Of a DNA stretch of 7,192 bases, positions 1-7,192 are shown in pieces. Origin of the DNA: an uncultured beta proteobacterium. GTDB taxonomy: Bacteria; Pseudomonadota; Gammaproteobacteria; Burkholderiales; Burkholderiaceae. The DNA lies in NCBI GenBank assembly GCA_903892315.1, contig CAITHY010000075.1:1-7192 (forward strand), given 5' to 3'. Each line of letters starts with the position of its first letter. The stretch's first letter is position 1. A program made the translations under genes and the position numbers. Below the pieces are notes generated by a model. That model saw nothing but the letters and a program-made list of their open reading frames with translations, did not search any database and was not told the origin of the DNA.

Positions 1-246
1 GGCGCTCAGGCGGAGCATCATTTCCTTCGCAGCCTTATTGGTAAAGGTCACCGCCAGGACGCCAATAGGAGATACCTGGCCGGTCTGAATCAACCAGGCT
101 ATACGGGTGGTGAGGACACGGGTCTTGCCACTCCCTGCCCCAGCCAAAATCAAGGCTGATTGGGCTTGGCCATTTTCGTGGACGGGCGGGAGGGTCACTG
201 CCTCGCGCTGTTCTGGATTGAGGTTCGCGAGCAAGTCTGAGTACAT
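1..246 (-). CDS. uvrD: UvrD/PcrA-type superfamily 1 DNA helicase, N-terminal fragment
   Basis: Partial gene: 82 codons from the ATG at 246-244 to the window edge, with no stop. I translated it by hand. It shows the Q-motif region of superfamily 1A helicases ([10 protein letters not shown], residues 8-17), a Walker A/motif I P-loop (LAGAGSGKT, residues 34-42, K41 contacting ATP) and motif Ia ([11 protein letters not shown], residues 66-76). These are hallmarks of UvrD/PcrA/Rep 3'-5' ATP-dependent DNA translocases, which in the UvrD case act in nucleotide-excision and mismatch repair. A short extra stretch (about residues 19-30) separates the Q motif from the P-loop. Rep or a paralogue cannot be excluded because the discriminating C-terminal part is missing. 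The ATG is chosen because it sits just before the Q motif. There is no clear Shine-Dalgarno sequence, and a perfect TATAAT lies 7 nt upstream. The gene diverges from valS. Confidence 0.9.
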   Translation of the reverse strand, partial: MYSDLLANLNPEQREAVTLPPVHENGQAQSALILAGAGSGKTRVLTTRIAWLIQTGQVSPIGVLAVTFTNKAAKEMMLRLSA

Positions 247-252
247 CAGCCC

Positions 253-262
253 AATTATAATT
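253..262. promoter_or_regulatory. Palindromic bidirectional -10 element between uvrD and valS
   Basis: The sequence AATTATAATT is its own reverse complement. It contains a consensus TATAAT on the plus strand (256-261, towards valS) and another on the minus strand (259-254, towards uvrD). The plus-strand hexamer ends 9 nt before the valS ATG at 271, and the minus-strand hexamer ends 7 nt before the uvrD ATG at 246. Transcription would therefore start within about 0-3 nt of each start codon. I found no convincing -35 hexamer at 15-19 bp on either side, so promoter strength is uncertain. Bidirectional promoters arising from -10 symmetry are a known bacterial phenomenon; its use here is inferred. 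Confidence 0.6.
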
Positions 263-270
263 TGCCTCTT

Positions 271-3162
271 ATGCTAAATGCCTCAAATACCCCTAATTCA
301 CCAGCGGCCAGCTCAGCGGACGAGCTCGCCAAATCCTACGAACCCGCACCGATAGAGGCCTACTGGGGTCCAGAGTGGGAACGACGGGGTATTGCGGACT
401 CGACCATGGATGAGGGCAAAGGTGATTTTTCTATCCAGCTCCCCCCGCCCAATGTGACTGGCACCTTGCATATGGGTCACGCCTTCAATCAAACCATCAT
501 GGATGGCTTGGTACGTCATGCTCGCATGACAGGCAAAAATACTTTATGGGTGCCTGGCACCGATCACGCCGGTATTGCTACTCAGATCGTTGTTGAACGT
601 CAACTCGATGCGCAAAAAATATCTCGCCACGATTTAGGTCGCGAGAAGTTTTTAGAAAAAGTTTGGGAGTGGAAAGAAACTTCCGGCAATACGATTACTC
701 GCCAAATTCGTCGTCTTGGCGCTTCAATCGATTGGGGTAAAGAATATTTCACGATGGATGGCAAGATGTCCAAGGCAGTTGTCGAAGTATTTGTGCGCCT
801 ACATGAACAAGGTTTGATTTATCGCGGCAAGCGCTTGGTGAACTGGGATCCCGTCTTGGGCACAGCAGTTTCAGATTTAGAGGTTGTGAGCGAAGAAGAA
901 GATGGATCGATGTGGCATATCCGCTATCCATTGGCCGATGGCTCCGGCCACCTCACTGTTGCCACCACTCGTCCAGAAACCTTATTAGGCGACGTTGCCG
1001 TGATGGTGAATCCAGAAGATGAGCGCTATCAGCACCTCATCGGCAAGTCGGTAAACCTGCCCTTATGTGATCGCCAGATCCCTATCATTGCTGACGACTA
1101 TGTGGATTTGAACTTTGGTACTGGCGTTGTCAAAGTCACTCCTGCACATGACTTTAATGACTACGCAGTAGGTCAACGCCATAAACTACCCATGATCAAC
1201 ATCCTTACTTTGGATGCCAAGATTAATGAGAATGCTCCAGTCACCTACCAGGGCATGGAAAGATTCGCAGCACGTAAGCAAATAGTTTCAGATTTAGAGT
1301 CTGCTGGTTTATTGGATAAAGTTCAGCCGCATAAATTGATGGTGCCACGCGGCGACCGCACCCAAACGATCATCGAGCCAATGCTCACAGACCAATGGTT
1401 TGTGGCGATGTCTAAACCCAGTCCAGATAACCAATATCAACCCGGCTCCTCCATTGCTGGCGCAGCTTTGGATGCAGTGACTAAAGGCGATATCAAACTC
1501 GTTCCAGAAAACTGGATTAACACTTACACCCAGTGGTTAGAGAATATTCAAGACTGGTGCATCTCCCGTCAACTCTGGTGGGGTCATCAAATCCCGGCCT
1601 GGTATGGCGATGACGGACAAATTTTTGTAGGGCGATCCGAGGAAGAGGCTAAAGCAAAAGCGGTAGCAGCGGGTTACACCGGAAAATTGAACCGTGACCC
1701 TGACGTTCTGGATACCTGGTTTAGTTCTGCGCTGGTGCCATTTAGCTCTTTAGGTTGGCCAGAAGAAACGCCCGCCTTAAATCATTTCTTGCCTTCATCT
1801 GTTTTGGTGACTGGCTTTGACATCATCTTCTTCTGGGTAGCGCGCATGGTCATGATGACCTGCCATTTCACCGGAAAAGTACCATTCCATACTGTCTATG
1901 TTCATGGCCTAGTTCGCGATGCTGAAGGCCAGAAGATGAGTAAGTCCAAAGGCAATACCTTAGACCCAATCGATTTAATTGATGGCATTCAGATTGAAGA
2001 GTTAGTAGGCAAACGAACTACTGGTCTCATGAACCCAAAACAAGCGGAGAGTATCAGCAAGAAAACCAAGAAAGAGTTTCCAGATGGCATTCCTGCATTT
2101 GGTACGGATGCCTTGCGCTTTACTTTTGCTTCTCTAGCTTCGCTTGGTCGCAATATTAACTTTGATCAAAAGCGTTGTGAAGGTTATCGCAATTTCTGTA
2201 ACAAGCTTTGGAATGCCACTCGCTTTGTTCTCATGAACTGCCCTGGTGGCGACGAGGACAATGGCTTTGCCCCTTGTGACAACCAATGTGGTCCTGAAGG
2301 GTATTTAGACTTTTCACCAGCAGACCGCTGGATCGTTTCACAACTCCAAAGAACCGAGGCTGAGGTGGCTAAAGGCTTTGAAGCTTATCGCTTTGACAAT
2401 ATTGCTAGCAGCATTTACCAATTTGTTTGGGATGAGTATTGTGATTGGTATCTTGAGCTTGCTAAAGTGCAATTGCAGACTGGCACACCAGCGCAGCAAC
2501 GTGCCACTCGCCGCACCCTCTTGCGCGTTCTGGAAACCATTTTGCGTATGGCCCATCCCCTGATTCCATTCATTACTGAAACGCTTTGGCAAACCGTCGG
2601 ACCTAAGTCCGGCAAAGAACTAGCTAAGCAAACAAAACAGACTATTGCTCTTCAGCCTTACCCTATTGCACAGCCTGAAAAGATTGATGAAAAGAGTGAG
2701 GCCTGGGTTGCACAAATCAAAGCTATTGTGGATGCCTGCAGAAATCTTCGCGGCGAAATGCAAGTCCCCCCCGGTCAGAAGGTACCGCTCTGGATTTATG
2801 GTCCAAAAGAATTCCTGGAGAAAGCCACCCCCTACCTCATGGCGCTTGCTAAGTTAACTGAGGTCAAAATCTACAGCGATGAATCTGCTTTAGAAAAAGA
2901 TGCCCCAGGCGCGCCAATTGCCTTGGTGGGCGATATCAAGCTCTTGCTCAAGATTGAGGTAGATGTAGCTGCGGAACGTATTCGCCTTGGCAAGGAAATT
3001 GAGCGTTTAGCCAACGAAATCAATAAAGCTAAGGGCAAATTGACTAATGAAAGCTTCGTGGCACGCGCCCCAACCGAAGTAGTTGCCCAAGAAAAACAAC
3101 GCCTTGCGGGCTTTGAGCAAAACTATGAGAAGCTTGTTGCACAATTAGAGCGTCTCAAATAA
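271..3162 (+). CDS. valS: Valine--tRNA ligase (ValRS)
   Basis: Class I aminoacyl-tRNA synthetase that charges tRNA-Val with valine in the cytoplasm and hydrolyses misacylated Thr-tRNA-Val. It has 963 residues from this ATG, close to the roughly 950 of the E. coli enzyme. Motifs, numbered from this ATG: HIGH-type ATP signature HMGH (67-70) after [11 protein letters not shown]1 editing domain with [10 protein letters not shown] (232-241) and [15 protein letters not shown] (283-297); catalytic [17 protein letters not shown] (429-445); KMSKS signature (555-559); anticodon-binding helical region from about 680; and a C-terminal charged coiled-coil tRNA arm (about 900-963). All key motifs are intact. 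The first 20 or so residues are a Ser/Ala/Pro/Asn-rich tail. A TTG at 262 extends the frame by three codons, but it directly follows the TATAAT of the putative promoter and has no Shine-Dalgarno sequence, so ATG 271 is preferred. There is no further ATG, GTG or TTG before the conserved region. It is probably cotranscribed with galU. Confidence 0.98.
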   Translation: MLNASNTPNSPAASSADELAKSYEPAPIEAYWGPEWERRGIADSTMDEGKGDFSIQLPPPNVTGTLHMGHAFNQTIMDGLVRHARMTGKNTLWVPGTDHAGIATQIVVERQLDAQKISRHDLGREKFLEKVWEWKETSGNTITRQIRRLGASIDWGKEYFTMDGKMSKAVVEVFVRLHEQGLIYRGKRLVNWDPVLGTAVSDLEVVSEEEDGSMWHIRYPLADGSGHLTVATTRPETLLGDVAVMVNPEDERYQHLIGKSVNLPLCDRQIPIIADDYVDLNFGTGVVKVTPAHDFNDYAVGQRHKLPMINILTLDAKINENAPVTYQGMERFAARKQIVSDLESAGLLDKVQPHKLMVPRGDRTQTIIEPMLTDQWFVAMSKPSPDNQYQPGSSIAGAALDAVTKGDIKLVPENWINTYTQWLENIQDWCISRQLWWGHQIPAWYGDDGQIFVGRSEEEAKAKAVAAGYTGKLNRDPDVLDTWFSSALVPFSSLGWPEETPALNHFLPSSVLVTGFDIIFFWVARMVMMTCHFTGKVPFHTVYVHGLVRDAEGQKMSKSKGNTLDPIDLIDGIQIEELVGKRTTGLMNPKQAESISKKTKKEFPDGIPAFGTDALRFTFASLASLGRNINFDQKRCEGYRNFCNKLWNATRFVLMNCPGGDEDNGFAPCDNQCGPEGYLDFSPADRWIVSQLQRTEAEVAKGFEAYRFDNIASSIYQFVWDEYCDWYLELAKVQLQTGTPAQQRATRRTLLRVLETILRMAHPLIPFITETLWQTVGPKSGKELAKQTKQTIALQPYPIAQPEKIDEKSEAWVAQIKAIVDACRNLRGEMQVPPGQKVPLWIYGPKEFLEKATPYLMALAKLTEVKIYSDESALEKDAPGAPIALVGDIKLLLKIEVDVAAERIRLGKEIERLANEINKAKGKLTNESFVARAPTEVVAQEKQRLAGFEQNYEKLVAQLERLK

Positions 3163-3185
3163 AACACAATCAGAACGGATCATTC

Positions 3186-4076
3186 ATGTCAATCCATTTC
3201 GGCTCCAAAAAAGTCACTAAGGCAGTATTTCCGGTGGCGGGATTTGGTACACGCTTCTTGCCCGCTACTAAAGCCAGTCCAAAAGAAATGCTCAATGTGG
3301 TAGATAAACCGCTGATTCAGTATGCAGTAGATGAAGCTGTTGCCGCAGGCATTACGGAGTTAATTTTTGTTACAGGTCGAAGCAAGCGTGCCATTGAAGA
3401 TCATTTTGATAAGGCTTACGAACTAGAGGCGGCCCTAGAAGCCAAAGATAAGCAGGATCTTCTCCGACTGGTACGTAGCGTTAAACCAGACAACGTGGAT
3501 TGCATCTACATCAGGCAATCTGAACCATTAGGCTTGGGTCATGCAGTTCTCTGCGCCGCACGAGTAGTGGGCGACGAACCTTTTGCGGTGATTTTGGCCG
3601 ATGATCTTTTGGATGGTCAGCCGCCAGTGCTCTCGCAAATGCTCAAAGTATATGAAGAGAAAGAAGGATCGGTATTGGCTGTAGAAAAAATTGATCCTGC
3701 TAAAAGTAGTTCATATGGAATCGTCTCGGGGGATGAGGTCAGCAAAGGCATCTATCGCCTGAATGGCATTGTTGAGAAACCAAAGCCAGCCGACGCCCCT
3801 TCGGATCTAGCAGTAGTGGGTCGTTACGTGCTTTCCGCAAAGATTTTTGATCATATTCGCAATGTAAAGCCAGGCGCCGGCGGAGAAATTCAGCTAACTG
3901 ATGCGATTGCTGCTTTACTTAAAGAAGATCCTGTATTTGCCTATGAATATGATGGCGTACGCTATGACTGCGGTAGCAAATTAGGCTATCTCAAAGCATC
4001 AGTAGATTTCGCTCTGCGCCATCAAGAAGTAGGCGAAGAATTTGCGGAGTACTTAAAAAGCTGGTCCTTAAAGTAA
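3186..4076 (+). CDS. galU: UTP--glucose-1-phosphate uridylyltransferase (UDP-glucose pyrophosphorylase)
   Basis: Makes UDP-glucose and pyrophosphate from UTP and glucose-1-phosphate. This is the entry point for UDP-sugars used in lipopolysaccharide core, exopolysaccharide and galactose metabolism; it is a soluble cytoplasmic enzyme. It has 296 residues, close to E. coli GalU (about 302). Motifs: nucleotide-binding loop [20 protein letters not shown] (17-36, with the G-x-G-T-R core and K33); GLGHAV (116-121); metal-site ILADD (136-140); IVEKPKP (195-201); GGEIQLTD (232-239); and DCGSKLGYL (261-269). These patterns identify bacterial GalU and not RmlA or GlmU. The gap after valS is 23 bp with no promoter or terminator, so cotranscription is likely. 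The start is supported by a weak GGA at 3177-3179 spaced 6 nt from the ATG. A strong hairpin terminator follows the stop. Confidence 0.97.
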   Translation: MSIHFGSKKVTKAVFPVAGFGTRFLPATKASPKEMLNVVDKPLIQYAVDEAVAAGITELIFVTGRSKRAIEDHFDKAYELEAALEAKDKQDLLRLVRSVKPDNVDCIYIRQSEPLGLGHAVLCAARVVGDEPFAVILADDLLDGQPPVLSQMLKVYEEKEGSVLAVEKIDPAKSSSYGIVSGDEVSKGIYRLNGIVEKPKPADAPSDLAVVGRYVLSAKIFDHIRNVKPGAGGEIQLTDAIAALLKEDPVFAYEYDGVRYDCGSKLGYLKASVDFALRHQEVGEEFAEYLKSWSLK

Positions 4077-4095
4077 GAATTCTTTTAGAGAAACA

Positions 4096-4123
4096 AAAAG
4101 GCAGAGATTTTTCTCTGCCTTTT
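4096..4123. terminator. Bidirectional intrinsic terminator between galU and the alaS-tusA operon
   Basis: A perfect 12-bp stem: 4096-4107 (core GGCAGAGA preceded by four A) pairs with 4112-4123 (core TCTCTGCC followed by four T) around a TTTT loop. On the plus strand the GC-rich core is followed by TTTTGCTTT, ending galU. On the minus strand it is followed by TTTTTGTTT, ending the tusA transcript 42 bp after that gene's stop. The position between two convergent genes fits a shared terminator. Confidence 0.92.
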
Positions 4124-4136
4124 GCTTTATCGCTTT

Positions 4137-4166
4137 GCTAAAAGAATAGATAGCCGTCTTTTTAGC
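4137..4166. repeat. Short A/T-rich inverted repeat at the end of the tusA-like gene
   Basis: GCTAAAA (4137-4143) pairs perfectly with TTTTAGC (4160-4166). Two more pairs (GA/TC) can form past a one-base bulge, leaving a loop of about 11 nt. The right arm touches the TAG stop of the tusA-like gene at 4168-4166. There is no T-run after it on either strand, so it is not a convincing terminator. It may protect the 3' end of the transcript or have no role. Confidence 0.35.
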
Positions 4167-4411
4167 TACCTACGTTTCATAAAGAAAACCAATACATCAC
4201 CTTCGGTAGTGCTTGCAAGCAACTCATTCCCAGTTTGTTTGGCAAATGCAGGAAAGTCATGAGCGGCGCCCGCATCGGTTGCTTTAATCTTTAACACTTC
4301 GCCTGACTGCATGGTTGCCAACGCTTTTTTAGTACGCAAGATAGGCAATGGGCAGTTCATACCAATCGCATCCACCTCTGCGTTAAAGACAATATTTACT
4401 GGTTCACTCAT
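4166..4411 (-). CDS. tusA: TusA/SirA-family sulfurtransferase
   Basis: Small cytoplasmic sulfur carrier of 81 residues, the usual TusA size. The family signature is clear: a [15 protein letters not shown] helix start (residues 17-31) with the CPxP motif C20-P21-L22-P23, where C20 carries the persulfide, followed by the two-layer alpha/beta fold ending FFMKRR. In E. coli, TusA takes sulfur from IscS and passes it through TusBCD and TusE to MnmA for 2-thiouridine at tRNA position 34. Relatives (YedF and sulfur-oxidation TusA proteins) have other partners, so the exact pathway is inferred. Its ATG (4411-4409) overlaps the alaS stop TGA (4410-4408) as ATGA, which implies a shared mRNA and probable translational coupling. 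There is only a weak GGAT-like Shine-Dalgarno sequence inside the alaS end. The stop is TAG, and a bidirectional terminator follows. Confidence 0.9.
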   Translation of the reverse strand: MSEPVNIVFNAEVDAIGMNCPLPILRTKKALATMQSGEVLKIKATDAGAAHDFPAFAKQTGNELLASTTEGDVLVFFMKRR

Positions 4412-7032
4412 TTGCTTGCTATCCAGTCTTGAACGCCGCTTAAGGCCGCGCCCAACTTGCTAGGATCGGTTCCGCCAGCCATTGCCATTTCTGGTTTACC
4501 GCCACCTTTACCACCCACTTGTTGAGCAACAAAGTTCACGAGATCGCCCGCCTTTACTTTGCCAATCGAGTCAGCCGTAACGCCGGCAATCAAGCTCACC
4601 TTGTCGCCTTGAACTGAAGCCAACACAATGGCAGCCGTTTTCAACTTTGCCTTGAGGGCATCCATTGTTTCGCGCAATACGCCAGCATCAGCACCATCCA
4701 GTCGAGCAGCCAGTACTTTGATGCCATTCACATCAATGGCTTGACCTGCTAATTCATCGCCCTGACTTGCGGCCAACTTAGAGTTCGCCTTCTCCAATTC
4801 GCGCTCCGCTTGACGCAGGCTTTCTTGAAGTTGTGCAACGCGATTGACCAAATCGCCAGGATGAGTTTTGAGTATCGCTGCAGCCTCATTAATCTTGTCT
4901 TCTAAGCCTTGCAAGAAATGTAGGGCATTGTTTCCTGTAACCGCCTCAACGCGACGGATGCCAGCGGCAACGCCACCTTCAGAAACAATCTTCAAGCTAC
5001 CGATATCGCCAGTACGCCCTACGTGAGTGCCGCCACAAAGTTCTTTAGAGGAACCAATCTCCAGCACTCGTACTTCTTCGCCGTACTTCTCGCCAAATAA
5101 CATCATGGCGCCAGTCTTTTGCGCATCATCCAACGACATGACTTTGCCTGAAGTGGCCGTATTTTCAAGAATCTCTTGATTAACGATGTCTTCAATCCGG
5201 CGAATTTGTTCTGCCGTAATCGGTGCGTTGTGCGTAAAGTCAAAGCGGGTCTTAGTGGCATCTACCAACGAACCCTTTTGTTGCACATGATCACCCAGCA
5301 CTTCACGTAAGGCTTTGTGCAAGATATGAGTAGCACTGTGGTTGCGCATCGTATCGGTTCTTTGCTGGATGTCTACCAAGGCATTAATCGCATCACCAAC
5401 TTTGAGCTCACCCTCAAGCACTTCACCTTGATGACCAAATACATCAGCCTGAATCTTGAAGGTATCTTCCACTGCGAAACGAACACTGTCGTTGCGTAGC
5501 TCACCTTTATCGCCTACCTGGCCGCCAGATTCCGCATAGAAAGGGGTGTTATCTAAAACAATGACAGCTGCATCGCCTGCTTTAACAGCGGAGACTGATG
5601 AGCCATCGACATACAGCGCAGTCACTTTGGCACCTTCATGCTTCAAGGTGTCATAACCATGAAACTGCGTAGGTTTACCTTTGTAATCAAGACCTTGAGC
5701 TACCTTGAATTTACCTGCAGCTCTTGCCTGGTCACGCTGCTTTTGCATCGCCACTTCAAAGCCATCTGCATCGACAGTGACACCACGTTCACGACAAACG
5801 TCTGCCGTTAGGTCCAATGGAAAGCCAAAAGTGTCATGTAAGCGGAAAGCCGTTTCACCATCTACTACTTTTGCGCCACCAGCTAAGGCGCTATCCAAAA
5901 TTTCCATGCCATTGGCAATCGTCTGGAAGAAGCGCTCTTCTTCTTGCTTAATGACTTCGCTAACCTTATCTTGTGCAGCGCGTAACTCTGGATAGGCTTC
6001 ACCCATCTCTTTGACAAGCGCTGGCACCAATTGATAAAAGAATGGTTTGCGAGCACCTAGTTTGTAACCATGACGAATCGCGCGACGTGCAATACGACGT
6101 AGTACGTAACCGCGACCAGCATTACCAGGAATGACGCCATCAACCACAATGAAACTGCATGCACGGATGTGGTCTGCAATTACCTTTAATGAAGGGCTTT
6201 GTGCATCACAGTTTTCACCACCGGCTGCATCAACCGCTTCCTTGGAAGCCTTGAGGAGATTGACGAAGAGGTCAATCTCATAATTAGAGTGCACGTGCTG
6301 CAAGACTGCTGCAATACGCTCAAGACCCATGCCGGTATCAACACTAGGCTTAGGCAACGGATGCATTACACCGGCCTCGTCGCGGTTGTACTGCATGAAG
6401 ACGTTATTCCAAATTTCAATGAAGCGATCACCATCTTCATCCGGGCTTCCGGGAGGGCCACCAGGAATATGCTCACCATGATCGTAAAAAATTTCAGTGC
6501 AAGGTCCGCAAGGGCCTGTATCACCCATCATCCAAAAATTATCCGAAGCGTAACGCGCGCCCTTGTTATCCCCAATGCGAATAATGCGATCCACAGGAAC
6601 GCCGATTTGTTTATTCCAAATTTCAAAAGCCTCATCGTCTTCCGCATATACGGTGACTAAAAGCTTTTCTTTCGGCAGCTTAAATACTTGGGTCAATAAA
6701 TCCCAAGCAAACTGGATAGCGTCCTTCTTAAAATAATCCCCAAAGGAGAAATTCCCTAGCATCTCAAAAAAGGTGTGATGACGGGCGGTATAGCCTACGT
6801 TATCCAAGTCATTGTGTTTTCCGCCTGCCCGGATGCACTTCTGGGCAGTAGTCGCGCGGTTATAAGGGCGCTTATCGAAGCCCAAAAATACATCTTTAAA
6901 TTGGTTCATGCCTGCATTAGTAAATAGCAGGGTTGGGTCATCCCCCGGCACTACTGGGCTGGAAGGGACAATTTGGTGGCCTTTTTGAGCAAAGAAGTCC
7001 AGATAGGCCTGGCGAATTTGGGAGACTTTCAT
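4408..7032 (-). CDS. alaS: Alanine--tRNA ligase (AlaRS)
   Basis: Class II synthetase that charges tRNA-Ala and edits Ser- and Gly-tRNA-Ala; cytoplasmic. It has 874 residues, nearly the length of E. coli AlaRS (876). The catalytic domain starts at once ([20 protein letters not shown], 6-25), with class II motif 2 around [20 protein letters not shown] (61-80) and [18 protein letters not shown] (84-101), and motif 3 around TGMGLERI (233-240). The editing domain carries the zinc ligands H565-x3-H569 (HSATH) and C666-x3-H670 (CGGTH), all present. A coiled coil (about 727-757) leads to the C-Ala domain with [15 protein letters not shown] (840-854). The ATG directly precedes the conserved N-terminus. 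No Shine-Dalgarno sequence lies within 5-12 nt of it; instead a GATAAT -10-like hexamer ends 7 nt before it. The gene is first in an operon with the tusA-like gene. Confidence 0.98.
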   Translation of the reverse strand: MKVSQIRQAYLDFFAQKGHQIVPSSPVVPGDDPTLLFTNAGMNQFKDVFLGFDKRPYNRATTAQKCIRAGGKHNDLDNVGYTARHHTFFEMLGNFSFGDYFKKDAIQFAWDLLTQVFKLPKEKLLVTVYAEDDEAFEIWNKQIGVPVDRIIRIGDNKGARYASDNFWMMGDTGPCGPCTEIFYDHGEHIPGGPPGSPDEDGDRFIEIWNNVFMQYNRDEAGVMHPLPKPSVDTGMGLERIAAVLQHVHSNYEIDLFVNLLKASKEAVDAAGGENCDAQSPSLKVIADHIRACSFIVVDGVIPGNAGRGYVLRRIARRAIRHGYKLGARKPFFYQLVPALVKEMGEAYPELRAAQDKVSEVIKQEEERFFQTIANGMEILDSALAGGAKVVDGETAFRLHDTFGFPLDLTADVCRERGVTVDADGFEVAMQKQRDQARAAGKFKVAQGLDYKGKPTQFHGYDTLKHEGAKVTALYVDGSSVSAVKAGDAAVIVLDNTPFYAESGGQVGDKGELRNDSVRFAVEDTFKIQADVFGHQGEVLEGELKVGDAINALVDIQQRTDTMRNHSATHILHKALREVLGDHVQQKGSLVDATKTRFDFTHNAPITAEQIRRIEDIVNQEILENTATSGKVMSLDDAQKTGAMMLFGEKYGEEVRVLEIGSSKELCGGTHVGRTGDIGSLKIVSEGGVAAGIRRVEAVTGNNALHFLQGLEDKINEAAAILKTHPGDLVNRVAQLQESLRQAERELEKANSKLAASQGDELAGQAIDVNGIKVLAARLDGADAGVLRETMDALKAKLKTAAIVLASVQGDKVSLIAGVTADSIGKVKAGDLVNFVAQQVGGKGGGKPEMAMAGGTDPSKLGAALSGVQDWIASK

Positions 7033-7039
7033 GGCAATA

Positions 7040-7068
7040 ATTATCGCATTGGCACCTCTCTAGGGCAA
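7040..7068 (-). promoter_or_regulatory. Candidate sigma-70-type promoter of alaS
   Basis: On the minus strand, TTGCCC (7068-7063, 4 of 6 matches to TTGACA) is followed after exactly 17 bp by GATAAT (7045-7040, 5 of 6 matches to TATAAT). A TG one base upstream of the hexamer makes an extended -10. Seven nucleotides separate the -10 from the alaS ATG, so the predicted start of transcription falls on or next to the start codon. The -35 lies inside the inverted repeat at 7059-7076. Predicted by eye only. Confidence 0.5.
7041..7058 (-). promoter_or_regulatory. Possible Shine-Dalgarno plus two-codon mini-ORF ahead of alaS (alternative reading)
   Basis: On the minus strand, a GAGG (7058-7055) lies 5 nt before an ATG (7049-7047) that is followed by CGA and then a TAA stop (7043-7041). 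The frame differs from alaS, and the stop ends 8 nt before the alaS ATG. If the transcript starts upstream of here, ribosomes could load at this site and reinitiate at alaS, which has no Shine-Dalgarno sequence of its own. This conflicts with the leaderless promoter reading of the same bases and may be chance. Confidence 0.2.
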
Positions 7069-7076
7069 ACCCTAGA
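7059..7076. repeat. Perfect inverted repeat in the alaS upstream region (possible operator or hairpin)
   Basis: The arms TCTAGGG (7059-7065) and CCCTAGA (7070-7076) are exact reverse complements around a 4-nt CAAA loop. The repeat covers the candidate alaS -35 (7068-7063) and touches the candidate divergent -35 (7073-7078), so a protein bound here could affect both directions. No T-run follows on either strand, so it is not a terminator. E. coli AlaRS is known to repress its own gene by binding a palindrome at the alaS start site; equivalence here is only a suggestion. Confidence 0.55.
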
Positions 7077-7103
7077 CAAGATCCCCATATCCTGCCTTAC
7101 AAT
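7073..7103 (+). promoter_or_regulatory. Candidate promoter of the downstream TctB-like gene
   Basis: TAGACA (7073-7078, 5 of 6 matches to the -35 consensus) and TACAAT (7098-7103, 5 of 6 matches to the -10 consensus) are separated by 19 bp, longer than the optimal 17. A transcript from here would have a leader of roughly 40 nt before the TTG start, including a small hairpin (7120-7125 with 7132-7137, one G-T pair) and the Shine-Dalgarno sequence. Predicted by eye only. Confidence 0.4.
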
Positions 7104-7141
7104 CGCTCAACATCAATAAATCGACAAATAAGTCGGTAATT

Positions 7142-7147
7142 AAGGAG
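7142..7147 (+). promoter_or_regulatory. Shine-Dalgarno sequence that decides a TTG start
   Basis: AAGGAG at 7142-7147 lies 6 nt upstream of the TTG at 7154-7156. The frame is open upstream to a TAG at 7073-7075 but contains no ATG or GTG closer to the ribosome site, so the strong, well-spaced site identifies TTG as the start. Confidence 0.8.
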
Positions 7148-7153
7148 CGCAAC

Positions 7154-7192
7154 TTGGAAATCCGCAATCAAAAAGATTTTGGGGCCGGCCTA
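7154..7192 (+). CDS. Probable TctB-family tripartite tricarboxylate transporter subunit, N-terminal fragment
   Basis: Only 13 codons are present, cut by the window edge: TTG start, then EIRNQKDFGAGL. The pattern (I/K)-x-(S/N)-QKDF-x-x-GL matches, from memory, the usual N-terminus of TctB-family proteins. These are the small membrane subunits that work with TctA and a periplasmic TctC binding protein in uptake of carboxylates such as citrate. The start is supported by AAGGAG spaced 6 nt upstream. The gene diverges from alaS. The identification rests on very few residues and is tentative; the presence of a gene here is more secure than its family. Confidence 0.55.
   Translation, partial: MEIRNQKDFGAGL

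Noticed and set aside
313..931. Minus-strand open frames of 60-68 codons at the start of valS
   Set aside because: They are antisense to the conserved HMGH and early catalytic region of ValRS, with no independent evidence of coding.
2338..2857. Several 60-85 codon open frames on both strands inside the 3' half of valS
   Set aside because: All overlap the conserved valS frame, have no recognisable domain or composition of their own, and overlap each other. They are shadow frames.
4124..4165. Second terminator for the tusA-like transcript formed by the GCTAAAA/TTTTAGC repeat
   Set aside because: The stem is A/T-rich with a large loop, and no T-run follows on the minus strand. The hairpin at 4096-4123 is a far better terminator.
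5317..5995. Two plus-strand open frames of 60 and 96 codons
   Set aside because: They are antisense to the alaS middle region, have no family signature and no Shine-Dalgarno sequence, so they are chance frames.
6199..6660. A 153-codon open frame on the plus strand
   Set aside because: It lies entirely antisense to the well-conserved AlaRS catalytic domain, has no ribosome site or recognisable domain, and is explained by codon-bias shadowing.
7033..7153. T-box or alanine-responsive riboswitch ahead of alaS
   Set aside because: The upstream region is only 121 bp and shared with a divergent gene. No T-box consensus or antiterminator/terminator pair is visible, and T-box control is mainly a Firmicutes feature.
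1..7192. A novel accessory or defence system
   Set aside because: Every coding region here is a conserved core gene or a fragment of a known family. There are no repeats, integrase or transposase genes, composition shifts or orphan proteins that would point to an acquired system.

Overview
This is an ordinary chromosomal housekeeping segment, most likely from a betaproteobacterium of the Burkholderiaceae. The moderate base composition, compact spacing and the gene set (uvrD-type helicase, valS, galU, tusA, alaS, and a TctB-like start) remind me most of Polynucleobacter. That placement rests on recognition of the proteins and layout, not on a search. No mobile element, CRISPR array, tRNA or rRNA gene, or unusual multi-gene system is visible.

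Layout. Positions 1-246 (minus) hold the N-terminal 82 codons of a UvrD/PcrA-type helicase, cut by the window edge. It diverges from valS (271-3162, plus), valyl-tRNA synthetase, across only 24 bp. That gap contains a perfect 10-bp palindrome that places a consensus -10 hexamer on each strand. valS is followed after 23 bp by galU (3186-4076, plus), UDP-glucose pyrophosphorylase, presumably in one transcript. A strong hairpin at 4096-4123, with T-rich tracts on both sides, separates galU from the convergent pair alaS (4408-7032, minus) and tusA-like (4166-4411, minus). The stop codon of alaS and the start codon of the sulfurtransferase gene overlap as ATGA. Upstream of alaS is a 121-bp divergent intergenic region with a perfect 7-bp inverted repeat between candidate promoters. 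It ends in a good Shine-Dalgarno sequence and a TTG start for a gene of which only 13 codons are present, probably a TctB-family transporter subunit.

The genes. Two aminoacyl-tRNA synthetases (Val, Ala), both with intact aminoacylation and editing motifs, serve translation fidelity. The TusA-like protein may supply sulfur for tRNA thiolation. GalU supplies UDP-glucose for envelope polysaccharide, and the helicase serves DNA repair.

The most interesting signal is regulatory. uvrD, valS and alaS all lack a recognisable Shine-Dalgarno sequence and instead have a -10-like hexamer ending 7-9 nt before the ATG. This is the arrangement expected of leaderless or near-leaderless transcripts. The perfect inverted repeat over the candidate alaS -35 is a possible operator. 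These are inferences from sequence and need transcript 5'-end mapping.
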